This document shows positions 1 to 4,636 of a stretch of DNA of 5,801 nt, in pieces; within the stretch, counting starts at the first letter, position 1; every line of letters begins with the position of its first letter. The stretch covers positions 1 through 5,801 of the forward strand of contig JAGXHS010000026.1 in assembly GCA_024636075.1 (NCBI GenBank), read 5' to 3'. The translations under genes were made by a program, and so were the position numbers. Source of the stretch: Propionibacteriaceae bacterium (GTDB lineage: Bacteria > Actinomycetota > Actinomycetes > Propionibacteriales > Propionibacteriaceae). The notes below the pieces were generated by a model. The model was given only the letters and a program-made list of their open reading frames with translations. It ran no database searches and was not told the DNA's origin.

Positions 1-455
1 GCCCTCGCCCCTTCGACGTTGTCGAGGATCCACTCCAGACTCAATGAGGAGTACACCGGCGCGAGCGACCAGCCCGTCCGTGAGTAAGCCTTCTCTCCCC
101 ATTCCTCCGCCAATTCCCCCGCACGATCAGCGGTGCGCGTGTCCTGCCACACGATGGCCCTGGTGATCGGATCGCCCGTCCGGCGGTCCCAGACAACTGT
201 CGTGGCTCGCTGGTTGGTGATGCCCAGTGCCTTGATTTGGTTCGGCTCAAGGTTCGCGGTGGAGAGCGTAGCCGCCACCATCCGCATCGTCGCCTCCCAG
301 ATCTCCTCTGCATCGTGCTCGACCCGGTCGGACTCTGGATGGTACTGCGGGAACTCGGTATATGACTGAGCCAGCACGGCGCTGTTCTCGTCGTAGATGA
401 GGGCACGCGTGCCGGTGGTTCCTGCGTCGATGATCAGTAGTCGTGTCTGCGACAT
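1..455 (-). CDS. FGGY-family carbohydrate kinase, glycerol-kinase-like, N-terminal 151 residues (runs off the left edge)
   Basis: This is a cytoplasmic ATP-dependent kinase of the FGGY family; only the first of its two actin-like domains is in the window. What is seen: the phosphate-binding loop IIDAGTTGTR (residues 8-17), then VEHDAEEIW (46-54), ALGITNQRATTVVWDR (76-91), IVWQDTRTA (101-109) and EWILDNVEGAR (141-151). These align almost without gaps to E. coli GlpK (compared from memory). Start: the ATG at 455-453 immediately precedes the family's first strand; a weak AGAGAAG ribosome site lies 6 bases upstream. It lies 44 bases after the flavoprotein stop, so co-transcription is likely. Odd: the GlpK glycerol contacts Glu84 and Tyr135 (mature E. 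coli numbering) correspond here to Ala84 and Val134, although Arg83 is kept. I infer a polyol or sugar kinase that does not use glycerol. Family confidence is high; substrate is unknown. Confidence 0.9.
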   Translation of the reverse strand, partial: MSQTRLLIIDAGTTGTRALIYDENSAVLAQSYTEFPQYHPESDRVEHDAEEIWEATMRMVAATLSTANLEPNQIKALGITNQRATTVVWDRRTGDPITRAIVWQDTRTADRAGELAEEWGEKAYSRTGWSLAPVYSSLSLEWILDNVEGAR

Positions 456-499
456 GAATGGCTTCTCTTCTCTAGCTGGTAGTCGTTGACATTGACTCG

Positions 500-1897
500 T
501 CAGAGGCCGAGCTTGCCGGGATTGAGGATCTCTTCTGGATCGAGGGCCGCCTTGAGTTTGCGCAGCACAAGATGAGCCGACCCCAGGGACCGGCTTGCGT
601 AGGGGGACCGGGCCAAACCACCGCCGTGGTGGTGCGACAGTTCAGCGCCGCGATCCAGGCAGATCTGCATCGTGGTTTCCCAGATCTTCTCTATCCTCTC
701 GATCGCTTCAGCATCGCCATCCAAAGTGCCCAAAAGAATCAGGTACATGGATGAACCCTGGCAGTAGACGTGCGAGAAATGAGCAAGCACCTCGTCGGCC
801 AACGGGGCGAGCGCCTCTTTGAGCGCGGAGTGCAGACCCTCGAGCTGGTCCCAATCGTGCGCCACCTCGATCGTCTCTGCGAAACCACCGGGGGTCGCCA
901 GCCGCTTCTCCACGGTGGAGAAGTCGTAGCGTCGCTCGAGCCAACCTTGTGCGCCTTCTGGACCGATGGCGGCACCGCCGAGGCGCTCGGCGATCTCGGT
1001 AAGCGCGTTCATCTCTGCTTCTGCCACCTGCGGCAGCCCCCTGGTCCCCACAAAGAGCACCGGCGAGCTGAAGCTCTCATCGGCCATCACATGGCGAGCC
1101 TCGTCGAGATCGTAGAGCCGAACGAGAAACGGTCTGAGTCCCTTCGACGCCTGGTCGCGGAGGAAGTCCAGCCCGGCAGAAACGGATGGCATGGTGAATG
1201 TCTGCACCAGCTCGGCGGGAGCGACTGGGAACACCTTGAGTGTCACGGACGTGATCACGCCCAGGGTCCCCTCGGAGCCGAGGAAGATCTGACGCAGATC
1301 AGGCCCCATGGCCGCCCGCGGAGAGGCGCTCAGTACGATCGTCTCACCGGTGGCGAGGATCACGACGTAGCCAACCACCAGGTCTTCGATCCCGCCATAG
1401 AGGCTGGAGAACTGCCCGGTCGCGAGTGTCGCGAGCCAACCACCGACCGATGAGCGATGCAACGATTGCGGTGACATGCCCAAGGTGAGTCCACGGCGTT
1501 GCATTTCCGCCTCGAGATCGCCGCCGTTGTAGCTGGCCGATGCCGTGACCGTGAAATTGCGCTCATTCAATTCGAATGATGCAGGGATGCCGCTCACGTC
1601 CAGGACCATGCCCCCGCGAACCGGGAGTGGTTGCCCCGTGACCGAGGATCCCAAAGCCCGAACTGTGACAGGAATCCCCTCACGGGACGCGATCGCGAGA
1701 ACCGGCGCGATCTGGTGCGCCCAAGATGCATGCACCAAGACATCGGCTTGATTGGGATGGCGTCCCACCATCGCCCACTTGGTGGTCAGCGGCCAGGTGT
1801 CGTGGCTCGTGGCTTCGAGATCAACTGCGTCGGTACTGACCCTTCCCGATCCGACGACAGATTCAAGGGCGGCGATGACAGCGGGTGGCAGGTTCAC
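500..1897 (-). CDS. FAD-binding oxidase of the alkyldihydroxyacetonephosphate synthase (AGPS)-like / GlcD-like family
   Basis: A 465-residue soluble flavoprotein with an N-terminal FAD_binding_4 (PCMH-type) domain (about 45-225) and a C-terminal FAD-oxidase domain (about 230-465). The FAD pyrophosphate loop is around RALGSSVTGQ (80-89). SSVGGW (149-154), YGGIEDLVV (167-175) and FLGSEGTLGVIT (205-216) match eukaryotic AGPS closely. LVRLYD (258-263) carries an Arg that aligns with AGPS Arg419. HVYCQGSSMY (376-385) aligns with the active-site Tyr578 segment, and SHHHG (421-425) is the AGPS triple-His signature. The GTG start is chosen from the GGAGGAGG ribosome site just upstream. It is first gene of a likely operon with the FGGY kinase and diverges from a YhfZ-like regulator. 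True AGPS makes ether lipids from acyl-DHAP, but no acyltransferase is visible here. Oxidation of a hydroxyacid or polyol phosphate is equally plausible. Family secure, reaction open. Confidence 0.88.
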   Translation of the reverse strand: MNLPPAVIAALESVVGSGRVSTDAVDLEATSHDTWPLTTKWAMVGRHPNQADVLVHASWAHQIAPVLAIASREGIPVTVRALGSSVTGQPLPVRGGMVLDVSGIPASFELNERNFTVTASASYNGGDLEAEMQRRGLTLGMSPQSLHRSSVGGWLATLATGQFSSLYGGIEDLVVGYVVILATGETIVLSASPRAAMGPDLRQIFLGSEGTLGVITSVTLKVFPVAPAELVQTFTMPSVSAGLDFLRDQASKGLRPFLVRLYDLDEARHVMADESFSSPVLFVGTRGLPQVAEAEMNALTEIAERLGGAAIGPEGAQGWLERRYDFSTVEKRLATPGGFAETIEVAHDWDQLEGLHSALKEALAPLADEVLAHFSHVYCQGSSMYLILLGTLDGDAEAIERIEKIWETTMQICLDRGAELSHHHGGGLARSPYASRSLGSAHLVLRKLKAALDPEEILNPGKLGL

Positions 1898-1901
1898 GGG
1901 C

Positions 1902-1909
1902 CCTCCTCC
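1902..1909 (-). promoter_or_regulatory. Strong Shine-Dalgarno of the flavoprotein gene
   Basis: Read on the minus strand this is GGAGGAGG. Its first GGAGG ends 7 bases before the GTG at 1897-1895, the normal spacing. It decides that GTG is the start although no ATG is present. Confidence 0.75.
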
Positions 1910-1914
1910 GTATT

Positions 1915-1930
1915 ACTCCATAATTGGAGT
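1915..1930. promoter_or_regulatory. Perfect 6+6 inverted repeat, candidate operator
   Basis: ACTCCA-TAAT-TGGAGT is a perfect dyad with 6-base arms and a 4-base spacer. It lies in an AT-richer patch between the divergent flavoprotein and regulator genes, 17 bases upstream of the flavoprotein GTG and just above its ribosome site. It would sit at or just after the transcription start of the promoter proposed at 1934-1962, the usual place for a repressor site. GntR-like winged-helix dimers commonly bind short dyads of this kind. That the neighbouring YhfZ-like protein is the ligand is inference. Confidence 0.5.
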
Positions 1931-1933
1931 GCT

Positions 1934-1962
1934 CACATACGTATCTTTTCACGCTTCGTCAC
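1934..1962 (-). promoter_or_regulatory. Possible promoter of the flavoprotein-kinase operon
   Basis: On the minus strand GTGACG (1962-1957) and TATGTG (1939-1934) are 17 bases apart, a sigma70-like layout with a fair -35 and a poor -10. It would start transcription near 1927, inside the inverted repeat. A competing reading is TTGATA (1971-1966) with AAAGAT (1948-1943), also 17 bases apart. Either places the dyad downstream of the -10. Neither is strong. Confidence 0.3.
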
Positions 1963-2008
1963 TGCTATCAACCCACTTCACCTGACTCGGCCTGTCCAAG
2001 CTCACCGC

Positions 2009-2014
2009 TATGCT
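2009..2014 (+). promoter_or_regulatory. -10 element suggesting leaderless transcription of the regulator
   Basis: TATGCT fits the actinobacterial TANNNT -10 consensus and ends 7 bases before the ATG at 2022. That spacing places the transcription start on the A of the start codon. No ribosome-binding sequence precedes this ATG or the in-frame ATG at 2010, which a leaderless mRNA would explain. No good -35 is seen at the usual distance. Confidence 0.45.
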
Positions 2015-2021
2015 CGCTGAA

Positions 2022-2975
2022 ATGACCACGGGCATCAGATCAGCGGGGCAGCCGACGGGCAGCGCTCTGCAACCAGCCGCTCATCGGCTGGCGATTGATG
2101 CATTGGCCCTGGGGGTTGGTGCGAAACTACCCACCAACGCTCAGTACCTCAGCGAGCACCAGATGGGGGCCGGCACCCTGCAGCGAGCCCTCCGGGTGTT
2201 GGAGGATCGTGGGGCGCTGAGGACGACGTCACATGGTCACCAGGGCCGCACCATAGAGGCCATTGACGTGGGCGCCGCATGGCAGACTGCTGCGCTGTCG
2301 CCCGTGCGACTCCTGCTCCCACCGAGGGGTCCGATCGAGATCGACCAGCTGCAGGAATTCCTGGCTGACGAACTCACAGCTTTTGGAATCCCGCACACCG
2401 TGCACCACCTGCCGGGTGGTGCACGCAGGTTGGGGTTAGTGCTGGCCGGACTGCACGACATCGCCTTGACCTCCTCGGGAGTCCGTAGCGACGACCACTC
2501 ACACGACCGCAAGGGATCGACGCTGACCCGACGACTGGAGCCCGGCACCTACTACGCACGCGGTCGTGTGGTGGTGGTTCGACGCGCCGGCGAGGGGAAC
2601 GGTAGCCGATTGACAAAGATCGCCATCGACCCGGATTCACCGGACCACAAAGCACTCACCCTCGCAGAGTTCCCGGAATGCAAGGGGATCGCTCACGTCA
2701 CGATGCCCTTTCCTCAAGTCCCGGCAGCGGTGCTTCGCAGAGAGGTGGACGCTGGCGTCTGGCACATCCACGAGACGGTCATCCCTCTCGATCTCGCCGG
2801 TCTGCAGCTGCAGCCCCTGAGCAGGTCACAATCGTTGGATGTCTGGCGGCAGATTTCGGCCGCCATCCTCTACGCCTGGCCGGGCCGCCCCGAACTCGCA
2901 GCAGTTCTTTCGTCCCTGCACCTCGACAAGATCCCCGGGACACAGCTCGAGGGACGGATGGAGACTGCCGGCTGA
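2022..2975 (+). CDS. YhfZ-family transcriptional regulator (winged HTH plus binding-protein-like sensor domain)
   Basis: A 317-residue cytoplasmic DNA-binding protein counted from the ATG at 2022; an alternative ATG at 2010 adds four residues but would overlap the proposed -10. Residues about 15-80 form a GntR-like winged helix: KLPTNAQYLSE, then the recognition-helix region TLQRALRVLEDRGALR (52-67) and wing SHGHQGRTIEAID. From about 95 on it resembles the C-terminal domain of E. coli YhfZ: a GLVLAGLHDIALTSSGV stretch, LEPGTYYARGRVVVV, KIAIDPDSPDHK and REVDAGVWHIHE each align with YhfZ segments (from memory). That domain resembles a substrate-binding protein and probably senses a small metabolite. 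Divergent placement from the flavoprotein-kinase pair argues for a local regulator, perhaps a repressor acting at the inverted repeat in the shared gap. The ligand is unknown. Confidence 0.82.
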   Translation: MTTGIRSAGQPTGSALQPAAHRLAIDALALGVGAKLPTNAQYLSEHQMGAGTLQRALRVLEDRGALRTTSHGHQGRTIEAIDVGAAWQTAALSPVRLLLPPRGPIEIDQLQEFLADELTAFGIPHTVHHLPGGARRLGLVLAGLHDIALTSSGVRSDDHSHDRKGSTLTRRLEPGTYYARGRVVVVRRAGEGNGSRLTKIAIDPDSPDHKALTLAEFPECKGIAHVTMPFPQVPAAVLRREVDAGVWHIHETVIPLDLAGLQLQPLSRSQSLDVWRQISAAILYAWPGRPELAAVLSSLHLDKIPGTQLEGRMETAG

Positions 2976-3182
2976 TCCACGGCGGAATTGACGACACACC
3001 GCCGGAGGAGGGGCTCCCCGCGCACCCGACAGAGCTCACTTCCCCTTGCTGTCTTCCGACCCTGGGGGAGTTGGGCGAGGTACCGCCGCGCGGGGAACCT
3101 GCTGAGATTGTAGTCGACACGACCCCCCCGCCACCAACTCGACGAGGTAGCCGTGGTTCTCCGCACTTGTTGAGCCAGCCCC

Positions 3183-3211
3183 GGTTGATTGGCTCCCATC
3201 GGGAGTCAACC
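3183..3211. other. Bulged hairpin upstream of tRNA-Ser
   Basis: GGTTGA (3183-3188) pairs with TCAACC (3206-3211), and CTCCC (3193-3197) pairs with GGGAG (3201-3205) around an ATC loop. This gives 11 base pairs with a 4-base bulge (TTGG) on the 5' side. No T run follows, so it is not a classical terminator. It overlaps the -35 to -10 spacer of the proposed tRNA promoter, so it could instead be a protein-binding dyad or a Rho-type 3' end for the regulator transcript. Confidence 0.4.
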
Positions 3212-3217
3212 TGTAAC
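3189..3217 (+). promoter_or_regulatory. Possible tRNA-Ser promoter
   Basis: TTGGCT (3189-3194) and TGTAAC (3212-3217) are separated by 17 bases. Each matches the sigma70 consensus at four of six positions. Transcription would start near 3224, just before the tRNA 5' end at 3227. Moderate support only. Confidence 0.35.
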
Positions 3218-3226
3218 ATCACCTGC

Positions 3227-3314
3227 GGAGGATTCGCCTAGAGGCCTATGGCGCTCGCTTGGAAAGCGGGTTGGGTTCACGCCCTCACGAGTTCGAATCT
3301 CGTATCCTCCGCCA
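3227..3314 (+). tRNA. tRNA-Ser (anticodon GGA), CCA encoded
   Basis: A full cloverleaf can be folded by eye. The acceptor stem is GGAGGAT (3227-3233) with ATCCTCC (3304-3310), followed by discriminator G and genomic CCA (3312-3314). The D stem is GCC/GGC. The anticodon stem CTCGC/GCGGG encloses the loop TTGGAAA, with anticodon GGA at 3261-3263. A long class-II variable arm follows. The T stem ACGAG/CTCGT encloses TTCGAAT. The long variable arm and G discriminator are typical of serine tRNAs; GGA reads UCC and UCU codons. The length of 88 bases with CCA is normal. tRNA-Ser genes are frequent integrase targets, relevant to the defence-gene remnant downstream, but no second copy of the tRNA 3' end is visible in this window. 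Confidence 0.97.
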
Positions 3315-3508
3315 CTGCAAAATCTGCTCTGACTAGTGCTGGAACAGAAGAATCTAGGAGATCAGGGTGGCTCTGTGCCGCAGTGACCATCTCGCTGGTC
3401 AGCTCAGCGTCAGGGCGGTCACCCTACAACTGAGAGGCTGGTCCCCTCGGTCGTGGCGAGTGAGCAGCCATGTCCGTCGACGGCCCGTGAGGTCACGTAG
3501 GGTCCGAG
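3315..3508 (+). other. Non-coding stretch after tRNA-Ser, less GC-rich than its flanks
   Basis: About 194 bases with no supportable gene. Composition drops in GC relative to the genes on the right, most clearly at 3315-3365. A six-base-pair dyad TGACCA-TCTCGC-TGGTCA lies at 3384-3401, and GTGACC (3383-3388) is echoed by GGTCAC at 3417-3422 and 3491-3496. No T run follows, so a tRNA terminator is not evident. An ATG at 3470 opens a frame that stops after six codons. Confidence 0.4.
3498..3503 (+). promoter_or_regulatory. Possible relic -10 element of the Abi_2-like gene
   Basis: TAGGGT fits TANNNT and ends 5 bases before GTC at 3509, where Abi_2 proteins would be expected to begin. TCGACG lies 15 bases upstream as a poor -35. 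This suggests a formerly leaderless gene whose start codon has since decayed. It is speculative. Confidence 0.25.
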
Positions 3509-3622
3509 GTCTACGCGAAACCCGCACTGTCCTACGACCAACTCATTGACCGACTGCGTTCTCCAGGACTCGTTGTCCCGGATGAGGATCCGGCGATCCG
3601 CTACCTGCGCCGCATCGGCTAC
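3509..3622 (+). pseudogene. N-terminal remnant of an Abi_2-family (AbiD/AbiF-like) abortive-infection protein
   Basis: The 38 codons read KPALSYDQLIDRLRSPGL (4-21) and then VVPDEDPAIRYLRRIGY (22-38). This is the characteristic Abi_2 opening: a KPxL(S/T)Y(D/E) box, an LxxxGL helix-turn, then an A-I-R-x-L-x-x-I-x-Y helix. In complete members it is followed by YRLSGY-type residues and about 250 more amino acids. Here the similarity stops abruptly after Tyr38. The frame then reads through antisense of the neighbouring membrane-protein gene to a stop at 3686-3688. No start codon is in frame: an in-frame TGA lies at 3488-3490, and GTC stands where GTG might have been. Intact relatives abort phage-infected cells. 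This copy is a decayed, truncated relic. Identification rests on a short match, but its pattern is distinctive. Confidence 0.68.
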
Positions 3623-3636
3623 CCGTCGACCACCCC

Positions 3637-4506
3637 TCAACGAAGGCGTGGCACCAGCACCGGAGTGGTCTGCTTGTATTCCTCGTAGTCGTGCTGGCCG
3701 CCCCACTTCGCGTCCGCCTTCGCCTCGAGCAGCGGGACGCCGCTCACCCGGGTAATAAGCACCGCCACGAACACCGGCGAGACCAGACCGACCCACTGCC
3801 AGCCCTCAAGCACCGGCAGCGCGATCACTGCGACGCCGATCCACAGCAGGATCTCCCCGAAGTAGTTGGGGTGGCGCGAGCGCGACCAGAGCCCGGTGGA
3901 GATGAACCGGCCGCGGTGGGCGGGGTCGGCCCGGAATCGGCCCTTCTGCTGGTCGGCGACCACCTCGACGGCGAAGCCGATCGCCCATAGCAGGAACCCG
4001 ACCACAGCGAAGGCATCGATCCTGACCTGCCGCGACGCGCTGATCGCGATCCACGCCGCCGCTGCGGTGACGCTGACCCACAGTCCCTGGATCGTCCAGA
4101 CGGCCTGGAACCGGGGGAACGAGCCCTTGATCTCGTCGAACCGGTCGTCCGCGCCGCTGCGGCTGACCCGCCCGAACAGGAAGGCGCCCAGTCGGACGGC
4201 CCACACCAGCAAGAGGACGGCCAGCAGCACCCGCCGGGCGTCCCAGCTGCCGGCGCGCAGCAGCACGCCGAGGGTCACCACGATGTAGGTGAAACTGCCG
4301 GTGAGGTCGAAGAACCGCTCGGTCCGGGCGATATAGGACGGCACGAGGACCACCCACTGGATTACGAAGGCGGTCGCGACCGCGACCGCGAACACAGCCA
4401 GGTCACCCACGGTCGCACCTCCCTGGCTCCCAGCCGCAGCCAGGCCGGCTCCGAGCAGGACCACCAGCGGCACGGCGATCAGCGACTGGCGTTCGGCCTT
4501 CGTCAT
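3637..4506 (-). CDS. DUF1295 / steroid 5-alpha-reductase-like integral membrane protein
   Basis: A 289-residue polytopic membrane protein. Hydrophobic segments lie at about 9-26, 34-56, 72-84, 91-112, 140-156, 164-183, 217-232 and 237-252. Family marks include TERFFDLTGSFTYI (62-75), VVADQQKGRF (182-191), the NADPH-site-like block GLWSRSRHPNYFGEILLW (205-222) and the C-terminal HDYEEYKQTTPVLVPR (272-287). These are diagnostic of DUF1295 proteins, related to 3-oxo-5-alpha-steroid 4-dehydrogenases and isoprenylcysteine methyltransferases. The reading frame stays open to 4938, but the ATG at 4506 is preferred. It gives the family's normal length, has GAGAGGGA upstream, and anything longer would overlap the divergent acyl-CoA synthetase. 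The gene converges on the Abi_2 relic, and its stop lies 14 bases from where that homology ends. A reductase acting on a lipid or isoprenoid is likely; the substrate is unknown. Confidence 0.88.
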   Translation of the reverse strand: MTKAERQSLIAVPLVVLLGAGLAAAGSQGGATVGDLAVFAVAVATAFVIQWVVLVPSYIARTERFFDLTGSFTYIVVTLGVLLRAGSWDARRVLLAVLLLVWAVRLGAFLFGRVSRSGADDRFDEIKGSFPRFQAVWTIQGLWVSVTAAAAWIAISASRQVRIDAFAVVGFLLWAIGFAVEVVADQQKGRFRADPAHRGRFISTGLWSRSRHPNYFGEILLWIGVAVIALPVLEGWQWVGLVSPVFVAVLITRVSGVPLLEAKADAKWGGQHDYEEYKQTTPVLVPRLR

Positions 4507-4636
4507 CCCGATCCATCCCTCTCTACCCGACCGGCACACGAACCGGTGCATCTCGACGATCCCACCAACTCCCGCGCGGGGTGCCCAATCCTCGCCAATA
4601 GCGCGCCAAGATGGCGGTGAGAGGAAAGAGCTGCCA
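4507..4636. promoter_or_regulatory. Divergent intergenic region between the DUF1295 gene and the acyl-CoA synthetase gene
   Basis: These 130 bases must hold promoters for both genes. CGCCA (4593-4597) and TGGCG (4613-4617) form an imperfectly centred inverted pair, and CCGCGCGG occurs near 4572-4579. I could not pick a convincing -35/-10 pair on either strand. The AGGA at 4622-4625 is the likely ribosome site of the synthetase gene. Confidence 0.45.

Larger units (their letters stand above)
2976..3226. other. Non-coding gap between regulator and tRNA-Ser
   Basis: The 251 bases after the regulator stop hold no convincing gene in any frame; open frames here have no domain-like composition or ribosome site. 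Visible items are a tight GGGGCTCCCC dyad near 3010, a run of seven C near 3119-3127, and the bulged hairpin at 3183-3211. I see no GC-rich stem followed by a T run, so no clear intrinsic terminator for the regulator. Confidence 0.5.

Noticed and set aside
31..57. Second ACTCC...GGAGT dyad resembling the candidate operator
   Set aside because: It lies inside the conserved kinase coding sequence with a different spacing and longer gap, so it is most likely coincidental.
770..1453. Plus-strand open frame of 227 codons
   Set aside because: It is antisense to the FAD oxidase, whose motifs are continuous through this interval; the frame has no recognisable domain.
2779..3222. Minus-strand open frame in the regulator-tRNA gap
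   Set aside because: No ribosome site, low-complexity Gly/Arg/Ser composition, and half of it is antisense to the regulator.
2678..3241. Plus-strand open frame spanning the regulator end and the gap to the tRNA
   Set aside because: It overlaps the conserved C-terminal domain of the regulator in another frame and runs into the tRNA. The Pro/Arg/Ser-rich translation looks random.
3287..3360. Possible attachment-site duplication of the tRNA 3' end (GAATCT recurs at about 3350)
   Set aside because: Only about six bases match, which is expected by chance; a real att repeat would be longer.
3384..3401. TGACCA/TGGTCA hairpin after the tRNA as a terminator
   Set aside because: The stem is only six pairs and no T run follows, so terminator function is not supported.
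3248..3433. Small plus-strand open frame starting inside the tRNA
   Set aside because: The start lies within tRNA-Ser, so the frame is a by-product of the tRNA sequence.
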